The notes: generated from the letters alone by a model not told the origin. Numbered from the stretch's first letter, positions 1 through 8,062 are shown. The stretch is DNA of 13,628 nucleotides from Muribaculaceae bacterium (GCA_022511505.1 JAFLTK010000254.1:1-13628), one strand, 5' to 3'. Translations and numbers: made by a program.

Positions 1-619
1 CGCGCTTTTGGTCGGTGTTGAGGATGCTCATATAACCCTCACGGCCACCCCAGAACACGTAGTTCTGACCGCCGAGTTCGATGGTAGCGTCGATGGCGTT
101 CTTGATTTGAACGGCAGCGCGGGCAACGACGTCAAAATCGGGGTTGGTGGCGGCGCCATTCATATAGCGAGCGTTGCCAAACACGTTGGCAGTGCCCCAA
201 AGGTTCTTGATGCCGGTCTGGGCCATCTTCTCCTTGATATAAGCAACAACTTCCTTGAGATTGCTTTCATATTCCTCGACCGAAGAACCCTCGCTGACAA
301 GGTCTACATCGTGGAAGCAGAAATACTCGATGCCCATCTTCTGCATGAATTCAAAGCCGGCATCGGCCTTGTCCTTGGCAGCCTGAACGGGGTCGGTTGC
401 GCTATTCCAGGGGAATGACTTGGTGCCACCGCCAAACTGGTCAGCGCCCTCAGCGCAGAGAGTGTGCCACCATGCCATGGCAAACTTAAACCAGTCTTTC
501 ATCTTCTTGCCGAGGACAACTTTCTCAGCATCATAGTAACGGTAGGCAAGGGGATTGCGGCTTTCCTTACCCTCAAACTTGATTTTCCCTATACCGGGAA
601 AGTATTCTTTCTGTGCCAT
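1..619 (-). CDS. xylA: Xylose isomerase, N-terminal part (cut by window edge)
   Basis: Converts D-xylose to D-xylulose in the cytoplasm, the first step of the isomerase route of xylose use. Reading the minus strand from the ATG at 619-617 gives MAQKEYFPGIGKIKFEGKES, then a long open frame with no stop to position 1 (about 206 residues, roughly half of the usual ~440). The motif FCFHDVD (residues 100-106) carries the catalytic His103 and Asp106 of class II xylose isomerases. GGQNYVFWGGREGYMS near the cut end is the conserved segment around the first metal-binding glutamate. It lies 81 bp downstream of xylB on the same strand, and the gap is very AT-rich with no obvious terminator, so co-transcription with xylB is likely. 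No Shine-Dalgarno sequence is visible, as is common in Bacteroidota. The identification is firm; only the C-terminal half is missing. Confidence 0.96.
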   Translation of the reverse strand, partial: MAQKEYFPGIGKIKFEGKESRNPLAYRYYDAEKVVLGKKMKDWFKFAMAWWHTLCAEGADQFGGGTKSFPWNSATDPVQAAKDKADAGFEFMQKMGIEYFCFHDVDLVSEGSSVEEYESNLKEVVAYIKEKMAQTGIKNLWGTANVFGNARYMNGAATNPDFDVVARAAVQIKNAIDATIELGGQNYVFWGGREGYMSILNTDQKR

Positions 620-700
620 AATTTGTGGTTTATTTTGAATATAATTTATTGTTTCTAATTATCTATTTATTTATTTATCAAATGATTAAATATCTAATAT

Positions 701-2188
701 CTATTCCTTGACATAGCGTCCGAGCAACTCTTTCCAGCGCGCGTAGGCCTCGAGGTAGGGAGTGCGGTCGGCGGCGGGAGCAATTTCCTCAATCAACTTC
801 AGGCCGGCAAAAGCCTCGTTGTTGTCCTTGTAGATACCCGCGCCGATACCCGCGCCCTTTGCGGCGCCAACTGCTCCATCGGTTTCAAAGAGCGAAATCG
901 TTGCGCCCGAGACACTTGCAAGCGTGTCGCGGAAGATGGGGCTGAGGAACATGTTGGCGTGTCCGGCATGGATGCGACCCACTTTGAGGCCAATCGACTC
1001 CATGATTTCGATACCATACATGAACGAGAACACTATGCCTTCCTGAGCGGCGCGGATGATGTGGCAGCGGTTGTGGAGGTTGAAGTTGATACCGTCGATG
1101 ACACATCCCGGCTGGCGGTTTTCAAGCAGACGCTCGGCGCCGTTGCCAAAGGGAAGGATGGTGACGCCGGCGCTTCCCACCGGGGCCTTGGCCGCCATGT
1201 CGTTCATTTCGCTATAACTGATACCCTCGGGAGCGACGTTGCGCTTAATCCACGAGTTGAGGATGCCGGTACCGTTGATACAAGCCATCACGCCGATGCG
1301 AGTATCGGTCTCGGTGTGGTTGACGTGGGCAAAATTGTTGACGCGTGAGCGCGGGTCATAGTCGACCTTGTCGTTGATGCCATAGACAACGCCGCTGGTT
1401 CCGGCGGTCGAGGCAATTTCGCCGGGGTTCATCACGTTGAGCGACAGCGCGTTGTTTGGCTGGTCGCCAGCGCGGTAGGTCACCGGGATGCCGGGAACGA
1501 GGCCAAGTTCAGCGGCTGCAGCGGCAGTGACGCGACCCTGCTCGCTGAACGTCGGGACAACACGCGGGAAGATATCGGCATTGTAGCCATAGTAGTCCAT
1601 CAGCATGCGTGCGGGAGCGTTTTCCTTGAAGTCCCAAAGCATGTATTCAGAGAGACCTTCGGGGTTGGTGACAATCTCGCCCGTCAGGCGATAGGCGATA
1701 TAGTCGCCTGGGAGCATGATTTTGTAGATTTTCTCAAAAAGTTCGGGCTCGTTTTCCTTTACCCACGCCAGTTTAGCGGCGGTGAAGTTTCCGGGCGAAT
1801 TTAGCAGGTGGCTGAGCGTTTTCTCGGCGCCAAGGTCGGCAAAGGCGCGCTCGCCGTAGGGTACACCACGCGAGTCACACCAGATGATGGCGTCGCGCAA
1901 CACGTTGCCATAGCGGTCGATAGCCACCAGGCCGTGCATCTGGTAGGAGATACCGATGGCCTTGATGTCGGCAGGGTTGACATTGCCGGTGGTCAGAATT
2001 GATTTTGTAACCTCCTTGAGGTAACTCCACCAGTCCTCGGGGCGCTGTTCGGCCCAACCGTGTTGGAGCGACTTGATGGGGGCTTCGCTGTGGGGGAAGA
2101 AATCGGTTGCTACAATCTCCTGTGTCTGTGCGTTGACCAGAGCGGCCTTGACCGATGAACTTCCTATGTCATATCCAAGTAGATACAT
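701..2188 (-). CDS. xylB: Xylulokinase
   Basis: Phosphorylates D-xylulose to xylulose 5-phosphate with ATP, feeding the pentose phosphate pathway; cytoplasmic. The 495-residue length fits the FGGY carbohydrate kinase family. Visible landmarks are the N-terminal phosphate loop GYDIGSSSVK (residues 5-14), SYQMHGLVA (81-89), the xylulokinase-typical GDYIAYRLTG (161-170), the catalytic aspartate in AGDQPNN (Asp242) and the ATP-site AGTSG (262-266). The C-terminal half has GHANMFLSPIFRDTLAS. Its neighbour xylA confirms xylulose as substrate over glycerol, gluconate or ribulose. The start at 2188 is the one that gives the canonical N-terminus. An in-frame TAA lies 18-20 nt upstream of the ATG, so no longer in-frame start exists. 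The leader immediately before the ATG is a 9-bp tandem repeat rather than a ribosome binding site. Confidence 0.95.
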   Translation of the reverse strand: MYLLGYDIGSSSVKAALVNAQTQEIVATDFFPHSEAPIKSLQHGWAEQRPEDWWSYLKEVTKSILTTGNVNPADIKAIGISYQMHGLVAIDRYGNVLRDAIIWCDSRGVPYGERAFADLGAEKTLSHLLNSPGNFTAAKLAWVKENEPELFEKIYKIMLPGDYIAYRLTGEIVTNPEGLSEYMLWDFKENAPARMLMDYYGYNADIFPRVVPTFSEQGRVTAAAAAELGLVPGIPVTYRAGDQPNNALSLNVMNPGEIASTAGTSGVVYGINDKVDYDPRSRVNNFAHVNHTETDTRIGVMACINGTGILNSWIKRNVAPEGISYSEMNDMAAKAPVGSAGVTILPFGNGAERLLENRQPGCVIDGINFNLHNRCHIIRAAQEGIVFSFMYGIEIMESIGLKVGRIHAGHANMFLSPIFRDTLASVSGATISLFETDGAVGAAKGAGIGAGIYKDNNEAFAGLKLIEEIAPAADRTPYLEAYARWKELLGRYVKE

Positions 2189-2190
2189 AT

Positions 2191-2268
2191 ATTGTTGTTG
2201 TTAATGTTGTTAATGTTGTTGATGTTGTTGTTAATGTTGTTGATGTTGTTGATGTTGTTAATGTTGTT
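2191..2268. repeat. 9-bp tandem repeat, consensus GTTRATGTT, in the galK-xylB gap
   Basis: Seven copies of GTTRATGTT can be read on the plus strand at 2200-2208, 2209-2217, 2218-2226, 2230-2238, 2239-2247, 2248-2256 and 2257-2265. One extra GTT lies at 2227-2229, and truncated GTT-rich ends flank the array. On the transcribed strand this is an A/C-rich AACATYAAC leader that ends a few bases before the xylB start codon. The array is expected to be unstructured in RNA and prone to slipped-strand length change. Its length varies in steps of 3 or 9, but it lies outside the xylB frame. Confidence 0.9.
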
Positions 2269-2294
2269 CGTGAATCAATAAAAACATTAAAAAC

Positions 2295-2322
2295 AATAAC
2301 AACAATAAAAACAGTTGTTATT
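2295..2322 (-). other. Small inverted repeat overlapping the galK stop codon
   Basis: AATAACAAC (2295-2303) and GTTGTTATT (2314-2322) are perfect 9-bp inverted repeats around a 10-base loop. The galK stop codon at 2318-2320 lies inside one arm. The stem is almost all A-T and no T-run follows on the minus strand, so a weak hairpin is all that can be claimed. It could partly attenuate transcription between galK and xylB, but it may be a by-product of the A/C-rich composition. Confidence 0.35.
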
Positions 2323-3451
2323 CCAGACGGCGTGCGCCCTCGCTGATGACGACGTCATAGACCACTGGAGCGTGGCCATAGCGGGCCTCAAACTCGTTGC
2401 GGGCTGTGTTAACAAAGTTGTCGACCAATTCGTCTTTGACAAGATTGATGGTGCAACCTCCAAAACCGCCGCCCATGATGCGCGAGCCGGTGACACCGGT
2501 TTTGCGAGCTATGTCGTTGAGGAAGTCGAGTTCTTCGCAACTTACCGCATAGTCGCCGCTCAATCCCTCGTGGGTCTTGTACATCATCTCGCCAACGGTT
2601 TCATAGTCACCGCGCTTGAGAGCGTCACAGACGGCAAGCACACGTTCTTTCTCGCCAATGACAAAGCGGGCGCGGTGATAGTCCTCATCGCTGATGCGGT
2701 CCTTGACAGCCTCGAGGCCCTCCATCGTGGCATCACGCAGGGTTTTCATGCCAAGCGCGGCAGCCACGCGTTCACACGACTCGCGGCGGCGGTTGTAAGG
2801 CGAATCCTTCAACTCATGTTTCACTCGCGAGTCAATCAGCACCAGACTGTAACCCTCGGGCTTAAAGGGGTAGTACTCATGTTCCATCGAGCGGCAGTCG
2901 AGGCGCACGAGTTGCCCCTCTTTGCCAAAAATCGATGCAAACTGGTCCATGATGCCACAGTTGACACCACAATAGTTATGCTCGGTCGACTGGCCGATGC
3001 GGGCCAGTTCAAACTTGTCGATAGCGTTATCGTTGAAAATATCGTTGAGAGCAAACGCAAAGCAACTCTCCAAGGCAGCCGATGACGACAGTCCGGCTCC
3101 TAAAGGCACATTTCCGCCAAAAACAGCATCAAAACCGCCAACCTTGCCGCCGCGTTTGATAATTTCGCGGGCTACGCCAAAGATATACCGTGCCCACTGC
3201 TCGGCCGGGGCGTCCTCCTCGTTGAGACCAAATGAAGTCTCCTCATTGAGGTCGGCAGCAACGACGTTCACGCGGTCGGTCCCGTTGGGCGCAATAGCCG
3301 CTATGATGACCTTATCAATCGCCCCTGGAAACACATAACCATCGTTATAATCAGTGTGTTCGCCAATCAGGTTAATGCGCCCCGCCGCGCTATAAACGCG
3401 CGGTGTCTCAGTAAATCGAGCCTTGAAGACGCTTTCCAATTGTTCTTTCAT
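2318..3451 (-). CDS. galK: Galactokinase
   Basis: Phosphorylates alpha-D-galactose to galactose 1-phosphate with ATP, the entry to the Leloir pathway; cytoplasmic. It belongs to the GHMP kinase family, and 377 residues is the usual length. All three family motifs are present: GRINLIGEHTDYNDGY (residues 24-39, the galactokinase signature with the catalytic-site Arg25 and sugar-binding acidic residues), the ATP-binding VPLGAGLSSSAA (115-126) and the C-terminal GSRIMGGGFGGCT (322-334). The catalytic base is expected to be Asp169 in GIMDQ. It is the first gene of a minus-strand unit followed 129 bp later by xylB. Neither a galactose transporter nor a mutarotase gene is next to it in this window. 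A promoter-like site lies about 60 bp upstream of its ATG. Confidence 0.97.
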   Translation of the reverse strand: MKEQLESVFKARFTETPRVYSAAGRINLIGEHTDYNDGYVFPGAIDKVIIAAIAPNGTDRVNVVAADLNEETSFGLNEEDAPAEQWARYIFGVAREIIKRGGKVGGFDAVFGGNVPLGAGLSSSAALESCFAFALNDIFNDNAIDKFELARIGQSTEHNYCGVNCGIMDQFASIFGKEGQLVRLDCRSMEHEYYPFKPEGYSLVLIDSRVKHELKDSPYNRRRESCERVAAALGMKTLRDATMEGLEAVKDRISDEDYHRARFVIGEKERVLAVCDALKRGDYETVGEMMYKTHEGLSGDYAVSCEELDFLNDIARKTGVTGSRIMGGGFGGCTINLVKDELVDNFVNTARNEFEARYGHAPVVYDVVISEGARRLE

Positions 3452-3649
3452 TTTTCAGATTTAAAGTTTTAGAGCAACGACACCTGCGTCGCGACCCATA
3501 ATACACCGCAAATTTAATAAAAAGTTTCATTCCGCGCCAACCTTTCTATAAATTTTCCATCCCCATCCAATAAAAATTTAAAAAACCGCCGCCTTTACCC
3601 TTTGAACTAATGCCGGGGACAAAAATCGCGGGATTGGATGATTGGCCGG
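3452..3649. other. Intergenic region between the PH-domain gene and galK
   Basis: About 200 bp hold the galK promoter candidate. On the minus strand there is also a GC-rich stretch ending in GGCGGCGG followed directly by six T's (about 3581-3594), downstream of the PH-domain gene. The T-run is terminator-like, but I could not pair a convincing stem before it. No small gene is supported here. Confidence 0.4.
3509..3540 (-). promoter_or_regulatory. Candidate Bacteroidota-type promoter for galK
   Basis: On the minus strand, TAAATTTG (plus coordinates 3509-3516) fits the Bacteroides -7 element TAnnTTTG. TTGG (3537-3540) lies 20 bp upstream and approximates the -33 element TTTG. Transcription would start roughly 50 nt before the galK ATG. 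The -33 match is imperfect, and the -7 pattern occurs by chance in AT-rich DNA. Confidence 0.45.
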
Positions 3650-4069
3650 TTAGGTGACGTGGATGGAGGGATTGAGGGAGATGAGGGAAGCGATGAAATC
3701 GTCTTGGGCGGCCGGCGATATGTAGACCCGGTTTCGCCTGCCGTATCTGAGGCTGATGCGCTTGCCCGACAGTGCCGGCGAAGAGAGTATCGACGAACGG
3801 TGGGTTATCTCGGTGATTTTGGCGACGGGGATGGCCATGCGGCAAAGGATACCGCAACGGATGTGGAGCGTGTCGCCGTCGATGGTGTAATCGGTGTGCA
3901 AAAGCATGTCAAACATCATCGCCACGCATATCGCCATGAACACAGCATTTATCAATAGAATCCATGTAGAAGTGAAGCACAAATATATCGATACAAGCAA
4001 CCCCAATATCATGACAATGAATAACCCGACGTACCACCGCGCAACTTTTGATTTATATACCTTTTTCAT
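3650..4069 (-). CDS. Small membrane protein with bacterial PH domain
   Basis: A 139-residue protein with two predicted membrane helices (about residues 11-31 and 35-56) followed by a soluble domain of about 80 residues (60-135). The soluble part has the layout of the bacterial PH-like family formerly called DUF1200 (bPH_4). It shows YTIDGDTLHIRCG at the start, IPVAKITEI, SSPALSGKRISLRYG and YISPAAQDDFIASL toward the end. The family assignment rests on this pattern, and the biological role of such proteins is not established. The domain is predicted to face the cytoplasm, which is an inference. It is the last gene of the envelope cluster, 55 bp after the CNNM/CBS gene on the same strand. It could share that transcript or have its own promoter. 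Confidence 0.75.
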   Translation of the reverse strand: MKKVYKSKVARWYVGLFIVMILGLLVSIYLCFTSTWILLINAVFMAICVAMMFDMLLHTDYTIDGDTLHIRCGILCRMAIPVAKITEITHRSSILSSPALSGKRISLRYGRRNRVYISPAAQDDFIASLISLNPSIHVT

Positions 4070-4124
4070 ATCGGGAAAGATACCGGAATTTCTGTAAAAA
4101 GAAGTGTTTAAAAAAGCGGAAGGT

Positions 4125-5423
4125 TTACTCGGCGGGGGAGTGGCGGTTGGTGTCGAGACGGATGAGCTCGAGGCGGGAAGCGGTGCGGGACAAGATGGTG
4201 AACGTCAAGTTGTCGATGGTGAACGTGGCGTCGCGCTGAGGCAGGGAGCCGGTGCGGTAAAGAATGTATCCGGCGAGGGTTTGATATTCGTCGTCCTCGG
4301 GGATGTCGATTTGATACTCGTCGCGGAGAGTGCGCACCTCTGTTCGGCCACTTATCTCAAACACACCGGGCTCGACCTCGACGGCGGCAAGCTCGGGCTT
4401 GTCGTGCTCGTCGCGGATGTCGCCGAAGATTTCTTCAACAAGGTCTTCGAGGGTGACGATGCCGGCGGTTCCGCCAAACTCGTCGATGACCACGGCCAGC
4501 GAGCGCTTCTCGGTCATCAAGCGGCGCATCATCTTGTTGGCCAGCAACGTCTCGGGCGCGAAGATAACGGGCTTGACGCGTGTTTTCCAGTCGATGGAGG
4601 GGTCAAATAGTTCGCTGACATGTATATAGCCGACGATATTGTCAATATCGTTGTCAAACAGGATGATTTTGGAGCGACCCGAGCGAGTGAAAAGTTCTGA
4701 TAGATGGGCGCGAGTGACGGTGTTTATATCGGTGGCAATCAACTCGTTGCGCGGTATCATGCAGTCGCGCAATTGGCGTGAAGAGAAGTCGAGGGCGTTG
4801 TGAAACATCTTGACCTCGTGTTCAACCTCGGCCGGAGCGCCGGTTTTGTTGTCGCCGTGTTGCTCGATAGTGCGCTCGATATAGTTGTTGAGTTGCTCGA
4901 TTGAGAGCAGACCGGTCAAGGGGTCAGATGAGGTGGAGATGCCGCAAAGACGCATCAGCATTTTGGACAGCCATGACGTAAAGGCGGCGATGGGATAGAG
5001 AACGAGATAGAACAGGAAGATGAGTGGCGAGACGAGGCGCATCGACGTGTTGGGGTTGATGCGGAACACGGTCTTGGGTATAAACTCGCCGGCAATGAGG
5101 ATGATGCCGGTTGAGATAATCGTCTGCATGACAAGCACAAACGCCTCGTTGTCATATATCTGCTTAATGTAGGGCTCAAGCAATATCGCTGCCGCCATCG
5201 AGTAGACGACCAAGACGATATTATTTCCCACGAGGATGGTAGAGATAAACAGTTCGCGGTGGCTGTAGAAGCGATTCAGGATGCGGCCTATGATGCCCCC
5301 CTGCTTTACGTCGAGTTCTATCCTGACGCGGTCGCCCGAAATATAGGCAATCTCGGTGCCTGAGAAGATACCCGAAAGTATCAGGGATGTGAGGGTTATG
5401 ATTAAGCAGGTCAGAAGTGTCAT
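4125..5423 (-). CDS. CNNM/DUF21-CBS-CorC family membrane protein (GldE-like)
   Basis: A 432-residue inner-membrane protein with the full HlyC/CorC architecture. The N-terminal DUF21 (CNNM) membrane domain spans about residues 2-160 and contains SGTEIAYIS (21-29) and the conserved GEFIPK (112-117). A CBS pair covers about 223-335 and includes VVIDEFGGTAGIVTLEDLVE (311-330), followed by a C-terminal CorC/HlyC domain (about 350-422). Family members are linked to magnesium or cobalt efflux and resistance. In gliding Bacteroidota a relative is called GldE, but no gliding genes are seen here, so the cautious call is a transporter-associated membrane protein, probably divalent-cation related. The old annotation 'hemolysin' is not supported. 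It begins 11 bp after the lptC stop, which indicates translational coupling or at least one transcript. Confidence 0.88.
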   Translation of the reverse strand: MTLLTCLIITLTSLILSGIFSGTEIAYISGDRVRIELDVKQGGIIGRILNRFYSHRELFISTILVGNNIVLVVYSMAAAILLEPYIKQIYDNEAFVLVMQTIISTGIILIAGEFIPKTVFRINPNTSMRLVSPLIFLFYLVLYPIAAFTSWLSKMLMRLCGISTSSDPLTGLLSIEQLNNYIERTIEQHGDNKTGAPAEVEHEVKMFHNALDFSSRQLRDCMIPRNELIATDINTVTRAHLSELFTRSGRSKIILFDNDIDNIVGYIHVSELFDPSIDWKTRVKPVIFAPETLLANKMMRRLMTEKRSLAVVIDEFGGTAGIVTLEDLVEEIFGDIRDEHDKPELAAVEVEPGVFEISGRTEVRTLRDEYQIDIPEDDEYQTLAGYILYRTGSLPQRDATFTIDNLTFTILSRTASRLELIRLDTNRHSPAE

Positions 5424-5434
5424 TTTGATAAGTA

Positions 5435-6046
5435 TTAGTTGCTGTCTTCAAGGTCATCGCCGGGAGGATTATCATCGGGAGTGGCATCGCCGGCACGGAA
5501 ACTCTCGACGGGGAAGATGCCCGACACGTTGCGGATGACATACTCTGTCATACGGTCGTTGGAGTTAAAGCCAAAACCCTCGAGAACGCGGTCGGCGCGC
5601 TCGATGTGGATGAAACTGTCGGAATAGACGCGATGGGATTTCTCGTTCCAAAACAACTGATTGGTCAGGAACTTCTCGCCGACGGGGTTGGTGACGCGAA
5701 CGTTTCCGTCGAGTCGCCAAAGACCTTGCTGTTTAAGGTAGGTCGCCGAGTCACAGGTGATTGTGCCGTCTTTCTTGAAATAGTTGTCATAGCGCTCGAG
5801 CGTCAATCCCTCGGGGAATGTCCAGCGGGGCTTTTGTGCTTCTTCAAACATGTACCACACGGGGGAGGTGATGCGATAGCGGATGATGCCCGAGTCAGAG
5901 ATAAGCGTCTCCACACGGGTGGTGGTCATCGTAGGGGTGACCTCATAGTCGACGTCGCCGTCAATAACCTCCTTGTGCTCCTCGCTACACGACGGCATCA
6001 TGCCGCCTATCAGCAACAGCACCATCGCGACGGCAAGGACGCGCAT
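5435..6046 (-). CDS. lptC: LPS export ABC transporter periplasmic protein LptC
   Basis: LptC is the periplasmic, membrane-anchored part of the Lpt bridge that takes lipopolysaccharide from the LptBFG transporter and hands it to LptA. The chosen start at 6046 gives 203 residues. They open with a short positive n-region, a hydrophobic stretch and Cys20 in MPSC, a plausible though weak lipobox. The body has the LptC/OstA-like beta-jellyroll pattern with TTTRVETLISDSGIIRYRI, FPEGLTLERYD, TCDSATYL and WRLDGNVRVTN. The frame is open to an ATG at 6103, which would add 19 hydrophilic residues and overlap the upstream gene by 28 nt. I prefer 6046 because it gives a clean signal sequence and a 29-bp gap. 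Its position between an outer-membrane barrel gene and the CNNM gene fits an envelope operon. Confidence 0.87.
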   Translation of the reverse strand: MRVLAVAMVLLLIGGMMPSCSEEHKEVIDGDVDYEVTPTMTTTRVETLISDSGIIRYRITSPVWYMFEEAQKPRWTFPEGLTLERYDNYFKKDGTITCDSATYLKQQGLWRLDGNVRVTNPVGEKFLTNQLFWNEKSHRVYSDSFIHIERADRVLEGFGFNSNDRMTEYVIRNVSGIFPVESFRAGDATPDDNPPGDDLEDSN

Positions 6047-6075
6047 GCAAGAATGGCCGCGCGGCCGTTGGGGCG

Positions 6076-7338
6076 TCACTGTATCTTGTTCTGGAAGAAC
6101 CACGTCTGGTTAAAGTTGATGCCGAGGGTGATGTTGAAATAGTTTTCCTTGAGCAACGGCACGGGTGTAGCCCGGCGGTTGATATACTCAAAACCGACGT
6201 TGATAATCGTTTTGCCCGACGGGGCCGGGAGCCCGACACCGCATGTGACGCCATAGTCACGAACGTTGTTGTCGCCGGCCATGATGTAGTCGCGGTTATA
6301 GTAGGCACCTACACGCCAGGCGACGCGGTCGATGTAGCGGCCACGGTAGCGCGGCGAGAAACTGAAGCCCACGCCAAGGCGGTAACGGTCGGCAAAGCGG
6401 GTCTCGCCGAGGAACTCGCTGTTGAGGAACTTGGCTTTGCTCCATGGCTGATAGGTGAAGTCGACCTCGCCAAAGATGCGTCCCTCATACTCATAACTGA
6501 GGCCGGCGCCCCAGGTCTCGGGCAGGCTGTAGTTGCCTTTGAGCGAGCGGTAGTCGAGTGTGTCGGGGGCGACGCTTGAGTTTGAAATGTCGGCGTATTC
6601 CTGCACCCAAGTGTGACCGAGCAGGCCCTTGGCGGGAGTGTAGACACCGCCAACGGTAACACGGTGACGGCGAGCGATTATCTGGGAATACTGTAGGCCG
6701 AATTGCAGATGGTAGTCGCGCACCTGCATCACGTGCTCAAAAAGCGAAGTAGAGGCGCCGGTGTAGGCGTATGCGTCATGGTAGAGCGTGCCAAAGAGGT
6801 AACTGACGTTGGCGCCGACCATCAAACCGCGCCAGATGCGCCCGCTGAGGCCAAGGTTGATTTGGCTCAGGTTGCCGGTGCCTTCGTATGAGGAACTTCC
6901 GTTTTCAATCGAGGAGCCAAACGAGTATCCGACGCTTGAATAGGGCAACAACCCGAGCGACATGCCAAAGTGGCTGCCGATAGGGAACTGCATCGTGATA
7001 TAGTCGAGACCGCCGCCCTTGTCGTTGAACTTGTTGAGACCGTCGGCCGTCTGCTCCTTGTAGTTGATGAAAGTCATGTCGAGCCCCATGTCAAAGAGGA
7101 ATGTCAACGTGTCTATAGCGGCGTATGAGGCGGGATTCATCACGTTGGTCTGACGGCCCGGCTGCATCGCATAACCAACGCCGCCCATCTGTCGCTGGGC
7201 CGACGTGGCGTTGTCGTTAAGCAAGCCGTAGCCAAATTTGCTGTAGGGGCTGCGGATGTCTTGAGCCGCGGCAGGCTGGAATGCAACCATCGCCACGACC
7301 GCGAGAACTATTGAAGAAAGTATTTTATCTATTTTCAT
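6076..7338 (-). CDS. Outer-membrane beta-barrel protein (SPYSKFGYG family)
   Basis: A 420-residue predicted outer-membrane protein. Residues 1-25 form a signal peptide ending AAA, with cleavage likely before Gln26. The mature N-terminus carries SPYSKFGYGLL, a motif I recognise from a Bacteroidota family of uncharacterised barrels distantly like FadL/OmpP1. The rest shows repeated aromatic-alternating strands such as YHLQFGLQYS, WGAGLSYEYEG, YRLGVGFSFSP and VAWRVGAYYNRD, each followed by polar turns. Early glycine-rich text (RQMGGVGYAM, NVMNPASYA) resembles the plug-side region of FadL-like proteins. It overlaps the end of coaX by 14 nt and is followed by lptC, so the three are probably translated from one message. 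The transported substrate, if any, is unknown; a role in envelope assembly or hydrophobic-molecule uptake is inference only. Confidence 0.82.
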   Translation of the reverse strand: MKIDKILSSIVLAVVAMVAFQPAAAQDIRSPYSKFGYGLLNDNATSAQRQMGGVGYAMQPGRQTNVMNPASYAAIDTLTFLFDMGLDMTFINYKEQTADGLNKFNDKGGGLDYITMQFPIGSHFGMSLGLLPYSSVGYSFGSSIENGSSSYEGTGNLSQINLGLSGRIWRGLMVGANVSYLFGTLYHDAYAYTGASTSLFEHVMQVRDYHLQFGLQYSQIIARRHRVTVGGVYTPAKGLLGHTWVQEYADISNSSVAPDTLDYRSLKGNYSLPETWGAGLSYEYEGRIFGEVDFTYQPWSKAKFLNSEFLGETRFADRYRLGVGFSFSPRYRGRYIDRVAWRVGAYYNRDYIMAGDNNVRDYGVTCGVGLPAPSGKTIINVGFEYINRRATPVPLLKENYFNITLGINFNQTWFFQNKIQ

Positions 7339-8062
7339 TGTAAAGGAGTATTCGGTTAAGACCTATGTCAACGAGGTGTTCCTCGACGCGGAGGTCAAAA
7401 TTGCAGAGAGGGGCAATGAAGCGGGCGTCGCCGCCGGTCAGGATGACGCGTGTGCCGGCATCGAGACGGCTGAGGTAATAGGAAATGGCACCGGCGATGC
7501 CGTGGAGCGCGCCGCGAATCATCGCCGAGGCGGTGTCGGTTCCAAGCATCGGCTCAGAGGAGTCGATATGATCGGGCAGGTTGAGCAACGGCAAGCGGGC
7601 GGTGTAGCGATTGAGCGAGTCGAGTCGCATTTTCAGGCCGGGAGCGATGTTACCGCCAATGAAAGTGCCGTCGGCGGTTACAACGTCGTAGGTGACGGCG
7701 GTTCCGATATCGACCACAAGCGATTGCTCGCCGGGGCAAACGGCCATTGCGCCAACAGCGGCGGCAACGCGGTCGGCACCGAGGCTACACGGCGAGCGAT
7801 AGCCGATTTTTAGAGGCAACGGCATTTGGGCCGTCAGTCGTGTCACGTTGTGACTCAGCGCGTTAAGTTCATCAACAATTGCAGGGACATCGGTTGCCAC
7901 ACTACAATAGAGCGCAGCCTGCAAACGGCGGTCGCCCACAAAATTGGCAACCCCGGTCGCAGTCAAAGGCGCCAGACAAGTGTGGGCAATCGGCTGGTCA
8001 TCGTCCCACAATGCCAACTTGGCGACACTGTTTCCTTGGTCAATTGTCAGAAAATATGCCAT
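7325..8062 (-). CDS. coaX: Type III pantothenate kinase
   Basis: Phosphorylates pantothenate to 4'-phosphopantothenate, the first step of coenzyme A synthesis; cytoplasmic. The 245-residue length is normal for CoaX. Motifs in order: DQGNS (residues 8-12, the ATP phosphate loop), GADR (95-98, with the catalytic Asp97), VDIGTAVTYD (117-126, the second ASKHA phosphate motif) and GGNIAPGLKMR (136-146, the pantothenate-side loop). LTGGDA near the C-terminus is the usual adenosine-site segment. Type III enzymes are generally not feedback-inhibited by CoA and need a monovalent cation. It starts 27 bp after the preceding membrane-protein gene and overlaps the downstream barrel gene by 14 nt, so it sits inside the envelope cluster although its own job is metabolic. 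Confidence 0.95.
   Translation of the reverse strand: MAYFLTIDQGNSVAKLALWDDDQPIAHTCLAPLTATGVANFVGDRRLQAALYCSVATDVPAIVDELNALSHNVTRLTAQMPLPLKIGYRSPCSLGADRVAAAVGAMAVCPGEQSLVVDIGTAVTYDVVTADGTFIGGNIAPGLKMRLDSLNRYTARLPLLNLPDHIDSSEPMLGTDTASAMIRGALHGIAGAISYYLSRLDAGTRVILTGGDARFIAPLCNFDLRVEEHLVDIGLNRILLYNENR

Noticed and set aside
2191..2268. Short regular repeats as a possible CRISPR-like array
   Set aside because: Units are 9 bp, directly adjacent and without spacers, and no cas genes are present.
2155..2346. Open frame encoding a Val/Asn/Asp repeat peptide across the xylB leader
   Set aside because: It is only the period-3 translation of the 9-bp tandem repeat, runs antisense into xylB and galK, and has no independent support.
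2315..3085. Long plus-strand frame (256 codons) opposite galK
   Set aside because: galK on the other strand has all family motifs; the antisense frame has no recognisable domain and reflects codon composition.
4125..5423. Reading the CNNM/CBS protein as a hemolysin
   Set aside because: The domain order is that of CorC/HlyC membrane proteins with a transport-associated role; nothing in the sequence suggests a toxin.
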